Below, piece by piece: positions 24,316-32,562 of a stretch of DNA of 43,121 bases. The stretch is taken from positions 1 through 43,121 of the forward strand of contig CAMWKG010000013.1 in assembly GCA_947174785.1 (NCBI GenBank), written 5' to 3'. The notes under the pieces were generated by a model. It was not told where the DNA came from, did no database searches, and saw only the letters and a program-made list of their open reading frames with translations. This DNA is from an uncultured Mollicutes bacterium (lineage in GTDB: Bacteria > Bacillota_I > Bacilli_A > Acholeplasmatales > Anaeroplasmataceae). Both the position numbers and the translations under genes were made by a program. Each line of letters opens with the position of its first letter. Position 1 is the stretch's first letter.

Positions 24316-25698
24316 TTATTTTTCTACATTCCCAACATACTGCTTATATTTTTCCATGTTCATTTCAAGACCAAGCTCATGCAATAAGTCTTTAGTATAT
24401 TTGTTTGTTTTTAAATTATACTCAAAGCTCCAAATGAGCCAAGCATAATCCTCCCAAGCATCTCCTAAACCAGCATTATCTAAATCTATGAAGCCTGCAA
24501 ATTCATTTTTTTCATTTACATAAATATTTGGTAAACACAAATCTCCGTGAATAAAGGAGTTTCCTATACTTTCCATAGATTTAAAAGGACAAGAATAAGA
24601 ATCTAAGCTTCTTAAAATATCTACCACTTTTTTTATTGTTTCAATCAATAAGAAAGGGTTATTGAGAAATCTTTTAGAAATTAGATTATCTCCGTTTACA
24701 CAAGTCCTTAGATAATAGAATTTTGAATTATGCTCTTCAAGCATAATCGATTTTGGTCCTGGGATTTTATCCGCCAACCAATCTATTCTTTCTTTTTCCC
24801 TTAAAAGCTGATCCTTTGAAGAAGATATCTTAACAACAAACTGGTCCTCAAAAATATAAACCTCATCCTGACTACAGCCTAAGGTATCCTTCTTAAAATT
24901 TAAATTTTGTACTACCTTAACCATATTTAAAGGTAACCCTAGAATAAACTTTAAATCCTCAAAAATAATAGAGGTATCCTCTATCATTCTTCCCTGCCAA
25001 ATCTCTTCTGCCTTTATCGCTTGCATAACAAGCATATGTAATCCGTTGATATTAGAATCCGCATCCTTTAAAAGTTGTGTTTCTAAAGGATTAAAAATAA
25101 TATCTATAACACATCCAGCCTTTAAGGCTATTTCCTTAGATACAGGACTAAAGCCTACATTCGGATACATTCCAACTGGAGTTGTATTTATCAAAACATC
25201 AATTTTTTTCGTCTCAAGATCTTTATAACCAATTTCCTCATTCTTTGGTGTTCTAGAAACAAAATGACATCTCCCCCCGAAATCAGCAAGTACCTTGTTT
25301 ACAGCTAGAGAAGCTCCACCCGTACCTAAAATATAGCATTCTTTATTTAATACATCGATTTGATACTGCTTTAAGGTTTCTAAAAAACCATCATAATCTG
25401 TGTTAGTACCATATACCTTACCGTTTTTTACGTAAACTGTATTGACACTTCCGATAGCTTTTGCTTTTTCATCAATACAATCTAAATACTTTATAATTGT
25501 TTTTTTATAAGGAATGGTGACATTAAAACCAGAATACTTTCCTTGTTTTAATAGTTCTATATAATTCTTTAATTCTTCTTCCTTACATTCTAAAAGAGAG
25601 TAGGTTGCCTCTATATTCAAGGATTTAAAAATAGAGGTGTGAATAATTTTTGAATAGCTATGAGAAAGATGTTCTCCTAATAATCCAAAGCGTTTCAT
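24316..25698 (-). CDS. aroE: Shikimate dehydrogenase fused to an APH-type kinase domain
   Basis: 460 residues. Residues 1-256 are a complete AroE: SHSYSK (12-17), K65 (NVTIPYK), D101 (TNTDYDGF), NADP loop GTGGAS (125-130), NTTPVGMYP (171-179) and GLHMLVMQA (219-227). It reduces 3-dehydroshikimate to shikimate. Residues 262-460 are an APH(3')-like phosphotransferase: DTLGCSQDEVYIF, K290 (VVKIS), REKERIDWLADKIPGPK, Brenner motif HGDLCLPN (384-391) and D405/D407 in IDLDNAG. All kinase residues are present. From memory of APH(3')-IIIa, some 60 residues separate its CPY motif from HGD; here CPF to HGD is about 17, so the antibiotic-binding helices are missing. No aroK is in the operon; I infer the kinase domain may phosphorylate shikimate. 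Overlaps the chorismate mutase gene by 4 bp. Confidence 0.95.
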   Translation of the reverse strand: MKRFGLLGEHLSHSYSKIIHTSIFKSLNIEATYSLLECKEEELKNYIELLKQGKYSGFNVTIPYKKTIIKYLDCIDEKAKAIGSVNTVYVKNGKVYGTNTDYDGFLETLKQYQIDVLNKECYILGTGGASLAVNKVLADFGGRCHFVSRTPKNEEIGYKDLETKKIDVLINTTPVGMYPNVGFSPVSKEIALKAGCVIDIIFNPLETQLLKDADSNINGLHMLVMQAIKAEEIWQGRMIEDTSIIFEDLKFILGLPLNMVKVVQNLNFKKDTLGCSQDEVYIFEDQFVVKISSSKDQLLREKERIDWLADKIPGPKSIMLEEHNSKFYYLRTCVNGDNLISKRFLNNPFLLIETIKKVVDILRSLDSYSCPFKSMESIGNSFIHGDLCLPNIYVNEKNEFAGFIDLDNAGLGDAWEDYAWLIWSFEYNLKTNKYTKDLLHELGLEMNMEKYKQYVGNVEK

Positions 25699-25964
25699 TT
25701 GATAAATTCCTTTTGAAAAGCTTTTGAAGAATTTAATACTCCTTCAAAGAAGATACGATAATACTCTTCAAGTGATTTGTTTTTCAGCATAGAGATATTC
25801 TTTTCAGTTAAAGCCTGTTCTCTTGATGCATCAAATATAGGAAGGTTATTTTCCTTCTTGTACTCTGCAACCTGCTTTACAGCCTGCATTCTTCTTTCAA
25901 ATAGCTTTAGCATTTCTTCATCAACCAAATTAATTTCTTTTCTTGCATCATCTAATTTACTCAT
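25695..25964 (-). CDS. Chorismate mutase, AroQ class
   Basis: 89-residue all-helical chorismate mutase making prephenate. ARKEINLVDEEMLKLFERRMQAVKQVAEYKKENNLP with the paired Arg/Lys residues and FDASREQ are the AroQ signature. Stand-alone domain, with no prephenate dehydratase or DAHP synthase fused. Overlaps aroA (8 bp) and aroE (4 bp), so it is translationally coupled. Feeds TyrA encoded upstream in the same operon. Confidence 0.95.
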   Translation of the reverse strand: MSKLDDARKEINLVDEEMLKLFERRMQAVKQVAEYKKENNLPIFDASREQALTEKNISMLKNKSLEEYYRIFFEGVLNSSKAFQKEFIK

Positions 25965-27222
25965 AGGTTATCTCTCCTCCTAAAGCTTCAAATACCTCCC
26001 AAAAATTTGGATAAGATTTTGAAACACATTCTGCATTCAGAATCGTTAAATTCTCATCCATCTTCAAGCTTGCCATTGCAAGGGCCATAGCTACTCTATG
26101 ATCATTATGAGAATCCACAATACCACCATGAAGCTGAGTTACTCCATGGATAATCATTGTGTCAGGTTCTTCATCTATTTTAGCACCTAACTTTTCTAAC
26201 TCTTCTTTCATACAGGTAACCCGATCACATTCCTTAATACGTAAGCGTGCAACGTGCACAAAATTCGATACTCCTTCAGAGACACTTGCCAAAACTGTAA
26301 GTGCTGGTCCTAAATCAGGAGATTGAGAAAAGTCTATTGTCGTTCCTTTAGTCTGACTAGGTGTACAGTATAATAATCCATCCTCAAAACAAATATTTCC
26401 TTTTAAAGTTTTAATATCTTCAACAATTTTTTTATCTCCTTGATAAGAAACCTGCTTCATACCCTCTAGCTTGACATCTGCCCCCATAGCTCCTGCAATA
26501 AGAAAGAAAGCCGTTTGTGAATAGTCACCTTCAACTGTATAATTATACCCTTTATAGCTTTGATTTCCTTTAATTTCAAAGCTTTCATAATTATGATTTA
26601 TAATTACAATACCAAATTTAGATAAAATATCTATAGTTAAATCTACATATCCCTTAGACTCTAAAGGACCTATAATTTTCACTATTGAATCTCCTTCTAA
26701 TAAAGGTAATGCAAAAAGTAGACCAGTAATAAACTGTGAAGAGATATTCCCTTTTACCTCATAAAAACCACTTTCTAAACCACCTTTTGTCTTTAAGGGT
26801 AAATATGTATCTAAAGGGTGAGTATATTGAATTCCTATTTTATCAAATATTTCAAAATAAGAATCTAAAGGACGATGAACCAAATGATTTCTTCCAACAA
26901 ATTCAATTGGCTCTTTATTAACTAAAGCAATAGGGATTAAAAATCTTAATGTAGATCCGGATTCATTGGCATCAATTACGTTAGATATTCTTTTGACTTC
27001 GGATCCTTGAATTCTTAGTGTCGTTCCTTCTATCTGAATTGTGGCTCCCAAGGCTCTCATACCCTCAATTGTAGCTAATATATCCTTAGATAGTATTACA
27101 TTGGAAATGATACTTTCCCCTTTTGATAAGCAAGCTGCAATAATTGCACGATGAGATAAGCTTTTAGAAGGAGGGATAGATACAGTTCCTTTTAATTTCT
27201 TTGGATGAATGCATACATTCAT
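25957..27222 (-). CDS. aroA: 3-phosphoshikimate 1-carboxyvinyltransferase (EPSP synthase)
   Basis: 421 residues. Joins phosphoenolpyruvate to shikimate-3-phosphate. PSKSLSHRAII (18-28) with K20, S21 and R25 binds substrate; NESGSTLRF and the C-terminal DHRVAMALAMA are family signatures. It needs shikimate-3-phosphate, so some shikimate kinase must exist although no aroK lies in the operon. ATG with AAAGGAGCTGATATAA; starts 1 bp after aroB and overlaps the chorismate mutase gene. Confidence 0.98.
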   Translation of the reverse strand: MNVCIHPKKLKGTVSIPPSKSLSHRAIIAACLSKGESIISNVILSKDILATIEGMRALGATIQIEGTTLRIQGSEVKRISNVIDANESGSTLRFLIPIALVNKEPIEFVGRNHLVHRPLDSYFEIFDKIGIQYTHPLDTYLPLKTKGGLESGFYEVKGNISSQFITGLLFALPLLEGDSIVKIIGPLESKGYVDLTIDILSKFGIVIINHNYESFEIKGNQSYKGYNYTVEGDYSQTAFFLIAGAMGADVKLEGMKQVSYQGDKKIVEDIKTLKGNICFEDGLLYCTPSQTKGTTIDFSQSPDLGPALTVLASVSEGVSNFVHVARLRIKECDRVTCMKEELEKLGAKIDEEPDTMIIHGVTQLHGGIVDSHNDHRVAMALAMASLKMDENLTILNAECVSKSYPNFWEVFEALGGEITYE

Positions 27223-27223
27223 T

Positions 27224-28246
27224 TTATATCAGCTCCTTTAAATGCTTTTCTTCAACTGGATATAAGAAAGCCTTGCCAATAGAGGATAATAAAACCATTT
27301 GAATTTTACCTGCTAAGTTCTTTTTATCCTTGGCTATTTCAAGTAGGTATTCCTTATAATTTGGTTCATCATAAGGAAGGTCATATAGCTTTATAATCTC
27401 CTTTAATTCTTTATAACAAACCTCATCTGTCAACCCTAGATCAATACCAAAGCGTAAGACCATAAGCATACCTAAGGCTACAGCCTCACCATGCTTTAAG
27501 CCTAGCTTCAATTCAATCGCATGACCAAAGGTATGACCAAAATTAAGAAGCATTCTTTCCTTTGTATCAAACTCATCCTTTTCAACTACTGCCTGTTTGA
27601 CAGAAAGACTTTGATAAATGATTTCTTCATCAATATCTGGTTTATGTTTTAGCATACCAAATAGCTTTTTATTTCCAATAGCGGCATGCTTAATTAACTC
27701 GCCCATACCATTATTCCATTCTCTTTTAGATAGAGTGCTTAAAACCTTAGGGTCAATTAAAACAAGCTTAGGCTGTTTAAAACAACCCAAAATATTTTTA
27801 CGTTCATAAAAATCAATTCCTGTTTTACCCCCAATAGAGGAATCCATTTGACTAAGTAAGGAAGTAGGAACACTCACATAAGGTAGCCCCCTATAAAGTG
27901 TTGAGGCAACAAATCCAGTCAAATCGCCTATCACTCCACCACCTAAAGCTAAGAGCAGTTCATTTCTACGGATATCTTTATCTAAAAGCTCTTTGATGAC
28001 TGTTGTATACATATCTATGCTTTTAGAAGCTTCTCCATGAGGAATAACTACACTTTCAATCTCATATTCCTTTAAACTCTTTTTCACTGCTTCTAAATAA
28101 AGCTTTCCTACAATATCATCAGTAACAATATATATTTTTTTATTGGAATAAACTTCCTTAATATAAAAAGAAAGATGATTTAAAATGTCATCTTCTATAA
28201 ATATGTTATAGGAATTCATTTTTAATTGAATTCTTAACTGTTTCAT
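27224..28246 (-). CDS. aroB: 3-dehydroquinate synthase
   Basis: 340 residues. NAD- and zinc-dependent conversion of DAHP to 3-dehydroquinate. GGGVIGDLTGFVAS (NAD/phosphate region), PTSLLSQMDSSIGGKTGID, GELIKHA, HTFGHAIE and KHGEAVALGM (metal ligands Glu and two His) are all present. ATG overlaps the tyrA stop by 4 bp (ATGA). Its product would need a dehydroquinate dehydratase (aroD/aroQ), which is not encoded in the window. Confidence 0.98.
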   Translation of the reverse strand: MKQLRIQLKMNSYNIFIEDDILNHLSFYIKEVYSNKKIYIVTDDIVGKLYLEAVKKSLKEYEIESVVIPHGEASKSIDMYTTVIKELLDKDIRRNELLLALGGGVIGDLTGFVASTLYRGLPYVSVPTSLLSQMDSSIGGKTGIDFYERKNILGCFKQPKLVLIDPKVLSTLSKREWNNGMGELIKHAAIGNKKLFGMLKHKPDIDEEIIYQSLSVKQAVVEKDEFDTKERMLLNFGHTFGHAIELKLGLKHGEAVALGMLMVLRFGIDLGLTDEVCYKELKEIIKLYDLPYDEPNYKEYLLEIAKDKKNLAGKIQMVLLSSIGKAFLYPVEEKHLKELI

Positions 28247-29073
28247 TTTTCCATCTTCTTTCTAATTTGTGTAGATTGATTAAATAATTGCTTTAGAGTT
28301 TCCTTATCATTATGCTTTAATGCATTCTTTAAAATATCAAGTTCAGTTTCAAAGCTAGAAATATGATTTAACAAATACTCCTTGTTTTCTAAAAATAATT
28401 CACTCCAAAGGGTATCATTTATCATAGCAATACGAGTTAAATCTCTATAAGAATCTCCAATAAATCTCACGGTATCTTCATCATGATCACTATTCACTAA
28501 TGAAACAGCAATAGCATGGGTGAGCTGACTAGTAAAGCCAATCATTTGGTCATGACGTTCTATAGAGATTGTCGTAATTCTTCCAAATTCTAAATCACAA
28601 GCAATTTTCTTCAAAACATCTTCTGCATGTTCATTTAAAGAATCTATTGGCGTAATTAAAAAATTAGCACCTTTAAATATAGATGAATCTGCATATTCTA
28701 TTCCTATTTTTTCTTTACCTGCCATTGGGTGATGAGATAAATAGGTTGCCTTCCCTGCAAGTAAGGTTGCCTTTCTTACAAAGGAGCTCTTTACACCACA
28801 TACATCTGTTATTACCTGATGTTCCTTGAAGGAAGATGAATGCTGTCTCAAGAAATCCAAAATAGCCTGTGGATAGATAGCAAGGATAATACAATCACAT
28901 TCTGATAAAATATGAAAATCATCAACATAGCCTTCTTTTATAAAGTTTTTTTCTTTTGCATACTCAATGGATTTAATATTTTGATCTATACCATAAACCT
29001 CATGTCCCTTTAGAGATAATCCCATAGCATAAGATCCACCAATAAGTCCTAAACCTACGATACAAATTTTCAT
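28243..29073 (-). CDS. tyrA: Prephenate dehydrogenase
   Basis: 276 residues. NAD-dependent oxidative decarboxylation of prephenate to 4-hydroxyphenylpyruvate, the route to tyrosine. N-terminal Rossmann fold VGLGLIGGSYAMGL (6-19) and acidic D33 of GIDQN fit NAD preference; YLSHHPMAGKEKIG contains the catalytic His; a helical dimerisation domain follows. There is no C-terminal ACT domain, so direct tyrosine feedback through ACT is not expected. Start overlaps the DAHP synthase stop by 1 bp (TAATG). Confidence 0.96.
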   Translation of the reverse strand: MKICIVGLGLIGGSYAMGLSLKGHEVYGIDQNIKSIEYAKEKNFIKEGYVDDFHILSECDCIILAIYPQAILDFLRQHSSSFKEHQVITDVCGVKSSFVRKATLLAGKATYLSHHPMAGKEKIGIEYADSSIFKGANFLITPIDSLNEHAEDVLKKIACDLEFGRITTISIERHDQMIGFTSQLTHAIAVSLVNSDHDEDTVRFIGDSYRDLTRIAMINDTLWSELFLENKEYLLNHISSFETELDILKNALKHNDKETLKQLFNQSTQIRKKMEK

Positions 29074-30086
29074 TATAGCTTTTTCCCTACAATTGGCGCA
29101 ATTAATTTGAGCTGCTTCATCATATGATCAAAGCGTTCAGGCTTTAGGCTTTGTGCACCATCACATAGTGCACATTCAGGATTATTGTGTACCTCAACAA
29201 TTATGCCATCAGCTCCTACAGCCAATGCTGCCTTAGACAAGTCTTCAACCATAGACCATTTTCCTGCAGCGTGTGATGGATCTACAATAACGGGTAGGTG
29301 AGATAGCTCTTTTACTGCTAAAACTGCAGATAAGTCTAATGTGTTTCTTGTGTATTTTTCAAAGGTCCTAATACCTCTTTCGCATAAAATAACCTTATCA
29401 TTTCCACCAGCTAAAATATATTCTGCTGCCATTAACCATTCTTCTATCGTTGCAGATAAACCACGCTTTAAAAGAATTGGTTTATCTATTTTTCCTAGAG
29501 CCTTTAACAAATGGAAGTTTTGCATATTACGGGCACCAACCTGAATGATATCCACATCCTTAACAAAGCGTTCAATCATATCCTCAGATTGAATTTCAGT
29601 AATGATAGGAAGATGAGTAGCCTTACGTGCCTCCATCAATAAATCTAAGCCTTCTAGCTCTAAGCCTTGGAATGCATAAGGACTAGTTCTAGGTTTATAA
29701 GCTCCACCTCTTAAAATGTGAGCTCCACTTGCCTTAACACTTTCTGCAACACTCACAATCTGATCATGATTTTCCACAGAACAAGGACCTGCCATAACAG
29801 TAAAGCTTCCACCACCAATTTTTACACCACATACATCAATTACTGTAGGCTCTGGATGGAAAGCCTTAGATGCTTTTTTATAAGGAACCTGTATTCTTGT
29901 GATGGTATCTACACCTGGGAGTGCATAAACATCACTATCCATAATCTTGGTCGTATCTCCAATGATACCAATAACCTTAACATCTCCACTACTTGCATCC
30001 TTGATTTCAAGACCACGTGTCTTAAAATAATCTATAATATTTTGATATTCCTTCTCAACTATGGAATCCTTCATTTTTATAATCAT
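29073..30086 (-). CDS. aroF: 3-deoxy-7-phosphoheptulonate (DAHP) synthase, type I beta with N-terminal regulatory domain
   Basis: 337 residues; first committed step from phosphoenolpyruvate and erythrose-4-phosphate. Residues 1-75 form a ferredoxin-like regulatory domain (MIIKMKDSIVEKEYQNII..., GDTTKI, PGVDTITRIQVPYKKASK), as in Thermotoga-type enzymes where it mediates aromatic feedback. The catalytic barrel shows VMAGPCSVEN, LRGGAYKPRTSPYAFQG, ILLKRG, CERGIRTFE and VDPSHAAGK with Cys, His, Glu and Asp metal ligands. ATG 30086 with GAGGTAG is chosen; upstream in-frame codons lie in the promoter. First gene of the operon. Confidence 0.96.
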   Translation of the reverse strand: MIIKMKDSIVEKEYQNIIDYFKTRGLEIKDASSGDVKVIGIIGDTTKIMDSDVYALPGVDTITRIQVPYKKASKAFHPEPTVIDVCGVKIGGGSFTVMAGPCSVENHDQIVSVAESVKASGAHILRGGAYKPRTSPYAFQGLELEGLDLLMEARKATHLPIITEIQSEDMIERFVKDVDIIQVGARNMQNFHLLKALGKIDKPILLKRGLSATIEEWLMAAEYILAGGNDKVILCERGIRTFEKYTRNTLDLSAVLAVKELSHLPVIVDPSHAAGKWSMVEDLSKAALAVGADGIIVEVHNNPECALCDGAQSLKPERFDHMMKQLKLIAPIVGKKL

Positions 30087-30120
30087 AAATACTACCTCAA
30101 TTTCTAATCGTATTAGTATT

Positions 30121-30149
30121 ATTTTATCATAAAATGATAGTATATTCAA
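30121..30149 (-). promoter_or_regulatory. Promoter of the aromatic amino-acid operon
   Basis: Minus strand TTGAAT (30149-30144), 17-bp spacer, TAAAAT (30126-30121). The leader to the ATG is only about 30 nt, too short for a T-box or trp-type attenuator, so control is by repressor or enzyme feedback. An inverted repeat AAATGA/TCATTT lies at about 30188-30203 upstream. Confidence 0.7.
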
Positions 30150-30285
30150 GAAAACCCCAGAAGGAAAAAAGACGAATACTATGAATAAATGAAATATCAT
30201 TTAAATTTTTAATTTTTTTCCAAAAAAATCATAAAATATTATTTTCTCTTAGAAAAAAAACAATATTTTATCCAGTCGATTTTTC

Positions 30286-30314
30286 TTGGACATAGGAAAT
30301 CCTTAACTTATAAT
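30286..30314 (+). promoter_or_regulatory. Promoter of the structured non-coding RNA
   Basis: TTGGAC (30286-30291), 17-bp spacer and TATAAT (30309-30314). The expected start, seven bases on, coincides with the GCAAGG that can pair with CCTTGC at the RNA's 3' end. Confidence 0.8.
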
Positions 30315-30320
30315 ATATTT

Positions 30321-30646
30321 GCAAGGTGAAATACGCTTTGCGGGTTAGAGAAGTCTACTCCATGCTGAAGGGATGTTTTCCATGACATATTTCTTATGGG
30401 TTCATTTTACAGCTTCAGCATCCAATAATAAGTTGGGAGGGGTCGACATGGTCAATATCTTGAAATATATCCTTTCTAAAATTTTCAAAAAAAATAACTG
30501 TAACGTTTCTGTTACAGTTACAAAATTTGTAATAAAAAAGACAGTTTATACTAAAGAAAAAGATTCTACTTCAAAGCCTAGCAAGCGGGAGTAGAATCTA
30601 CGCAACCATGGAAAACATGGGGTTAGATTTTACTCTAGCCTTGCGT
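30321..30646 (+). ncRNA. Highly structured non-coding RNA, possibly raiA class
   Basis: The roughly 330-nt segment has its own promoter and is full of pairable elements: 5' GCAAGG (30321-30326) with 3' CCTTGC (30639-30644); ATGCTGAAG (30362-30370) with CTTCAGCAT (30413-30421); TAACTGTAAC (30495-30504) with GTTACAGTTA (30511-30520); AGATTCTACT (30561-30570) with AGTAGAATCT (30590-30599); CCATG/CATGG (30606-30620); GGTTAGA with TCTAGCC (30621-30640). GC content is above the flanks. Long single-stranded purine-rich blocks such as GGGAGGGGTCGAC (30435-30447) look conserved in style. Order and length resemble my memory of raiA-motif RNAs of Firmicutes; tmRNA, RNase P, SRP and 6S features are absent. 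Class assignment is tentative; that it is a structured RNA is well supported. Confidence 0.72.
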
Positions 30647-30703
30647 TTCTATTTATATTATATGTGAATTACTTTGAAATTGCAATACCTAATAGTAATG
30701 CTA

Positions 30704-30735
30704 AAATATCTTTCTTCATTAGATATTTTTATATT
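30704..30735 (+). terminator. Possible terminator of the non-coding RNA
   Basis: AAATATCT (30704-30711) and AGATATTT (30721-30728) with a 9-base loop, followed by TTATATTG. A/T-only stem, so modest strength. Confidence 0.45.
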
Positions 30736-30766
30736 GTTTAAGTGAATGAGCATATTTTAATAATTC

Positions 30767-30798
30767 TAAAAAAAGACAGGTTCAAAATAACCTGTCTT
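30767..30798 (-). terminator. Terminator of the ABC exporter operon
   Basis: Minus strand AAGACAGGTT / AACCTGTCTT (30798-30789 with 30782-30773) with a 6-base loop and a T-run, immediately after the stop codon. Confidence 0.9.
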
Positions 30799-32562
30799 CT
30801 ACTTCTTATTCTTTTCAAATTGAGAGTCATACATATCCTTGTAGATTGGGCAAGTATCGTATAGATGCGTGTGGCTTCCCTGTCCAACAATAATACCATG
30901 ATCTAATACAACAATTTCATCTGCATCTTTAATAGTAGATAATCTATGAGCAATGATAAAGGTCGTTCTTCCCTTTGCAACAACATCCATGGCATGCTTA
31001 ATTCTAATTTCTGTTTCACTATCAATATTGGCAGTAGCCTCATCTAAAACCAATATTTTTGGCTTACGAAGAAGAATTCTTGCGAAAGATAGAAGCTGTT
31101 TTTCTCCTAAGGAAAGATTCTCACCTTTAAAAGAAATTGGTGTATCTAAGCCTAGCTCACTCTTAGCAAGCATATATCCAGCCCCAACCTCTTCTATTAC
31201 TTTTATAACCTCTTCATCTGGATAGTCTCTCTCCATAGTAACATTAGAGCGGATTGTTCCTGCAAATAGCGCTGGAGTTTGTAAAACAATGCCTAGATTC
31301 TTACGATAAGAGGCTTTATTATAGGTTTTAATATCTACACCGTCTACTAATAGTTCTCCCTCTTGATAATCATTATAGCCTAATAATAGATTCATTAAAG
31401 AAGATTTACCACTACCTGTATGTCCTACAATTCCAATCTTTTTTCCAGCTGGAACAGATAAGGATAAATCCTTTAATACATAATTATCCTCAATATAGGC
31501 AAAACGAATATGCTTAAATTCAACATTCCCTATAATCTCTTTAGGAGCCTCTTCTCCATCTAAAATTCTTGTATCATTTGCCTCATCCATAAATTGATAA
31601 ACACGATTTGCAGCAACCAATGAATCCTCTAATTCATTTAAGTTGTTGAAGATCGCATTGATTGGATTAATCATACGATCCAAATAGCCAATAAAGGTTG
31701 TTATTAAACCTGCAGTTATTCCTGCATCACCTAAAGCCTCATATCCAATAAAGAATAGAATGCCGATTTCTGCCAAACGCTTTAATATCATTAATAGCTC
31801 CCAACCAAAATAAATGTTGATTGTATTGGCTTTTACATCATTATAGTTATAACGATTCACGAGTTCCTTATACTCATTCATCATATTTTCTTCTTGGTTA
31901 AAATCCTGAATGATTAGCGCTCCACTAATTAGTTCATTTAATTTACCTGTTATTCTTGAGCCTGTTTCTCTTAAATCCAAATAATAAGCATGAACCTTTC
32001 TTCTATATACCGTTATCCAAACTAAAATAATTGGAACAATACCAAGAATAATTACACCTAGTATTGGCTTTAAAAAGATTAAACCAGCATAGACAATAAC
32101 AATATTAATTAAAGCATTAATGATAGAAAACATCGTCATATAGAAGGTTCTTACTCCATTACTATCCGATGTAATTTTGGCAACAATTTTACCATCAGGC
32201 TCTAGCGAAAAATAATCTACTGGAAGATAATCAATTTTACGGATGGCATCTTCTCTTAAATTTCTTTCAATATGCATTCCTGCAAGAGTTTGTAAATATT
32301 GGCTAAAATACCTCATCACTACTACAACAATTGTACAAATCAAATACGCTCCTATTAACCATAATATCATTTCCATATTCTTTTCTGGAATATAGGTGTC
32401 TAAGATTTCTTTTGTAAAGAGTGGCGTAATTGTAGTAAGGAATGCAACACCTATGCTCAATAATAAAGTAATCAAAACCAACTTCCATTCTCTTTTGATA
32501 TAAGGGAGTGTTTTTTTGAATAAGGTGGATTTTGAATACCCTTCTCTTTTCATCTTAGGCAT
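30799..32562 (-). CDS. Heterodimeric ABC exporter subunit with consensus ATPase residues
   Basis: 587-residue half transporter: six-helix exporter domain (about 20-310) and C-terminal ATPase. Walker A GHTGSGKSS, Walker B ILVLDEATANID with catalytic Glu, H-loop IIAHRLS. The signature is LSLGEKQ rather than LSGGQ. Paired with the neighbour, whose Walker B has Asp in place of Glu, this gives one consensus and one degenerate ATP site, as in BmrCD or TM287/288 multidrug exporters. ATG 32562 is chosen with AAGAAGGTG upstream; it overlaps the previous gene by 8 bp. Likely substrate: drugs or lipids, not determinable. Confidence 0.93.
   Translation of the reverse strand: MPKMKREGYSKSTLFKKTLPYIKREWKLVLITLLLSIGVAFLTTITPLFTKEILDTYIPEKNMEMILWLIGAYLICTIVVVVMRYFSQYLQTLAGMHIERNLREDAIRKIDYLPVDYFSLEPDGKIVAKITSDSNGVRTFYMTMFSIINALINIVIVYAGLIFLKPILGVIILGIVPIILVWITVYRRKVHAYYLDLRETGSRITGKLNELISGALIIQDFNQEENMMNEYKELVNRYNYNDVKANTINIYFGWELLMILKRLAEIGILFFIGYEALGDAGITAGLITTFIGYLDRMINPINAIFNNLNELEDSLVAANRVYQFMDEANDTRILDGEEAPKEIIGNVEFKHIRFAYIEDNYVLKDLSLSVPAGKKIGIVGHTGSGKSSLMNLLLGYNDYQEGELLVDGVDIKTYNKASYRKNLGIVLQTPALFAGTIRSNVTMERDYPDEEVIKVIEEVGAGYMLAKSELGLDTPISFKGENLSLGEKQLLSFARILLRKPKILVLDEATANIDSETEIRIKHAMDVVAKGRTTFIIAHRLSTIKDADEIVVLDHGIIVGQGSHTHLYDTCPIYKDMYDSQFEKNKK

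Noticed and set aside
24316-25698. APH domain as an antibiotic-resistance gene
   Set aside because: It is fused to AroE in a biosynthetic operon and lacks most of the segment that forms the aminoglycoside pocket in APH(3').
30087-30285. T-box, riboswitch or attenuator upstream of the aro operon
   Set aside because: The promoter at 30121-30149 leaves only about 30 nt of leader, and no T-box antiterminator sequence is present.
30373-30447. Upstream extension of the frame inside the structured RNA
   Set aside because: ATG 30373 lacks a ribosome site and the stretch forms one arm of the 30362-30421 stem.
30321-30646. tmRNA, RNase P RNA, SRP RNA or group II intron
   Set aside because: No tRNA-like ends or tag frame, no RNase P P4 sequence, no SRP tetraloop motif and no intron domain V.
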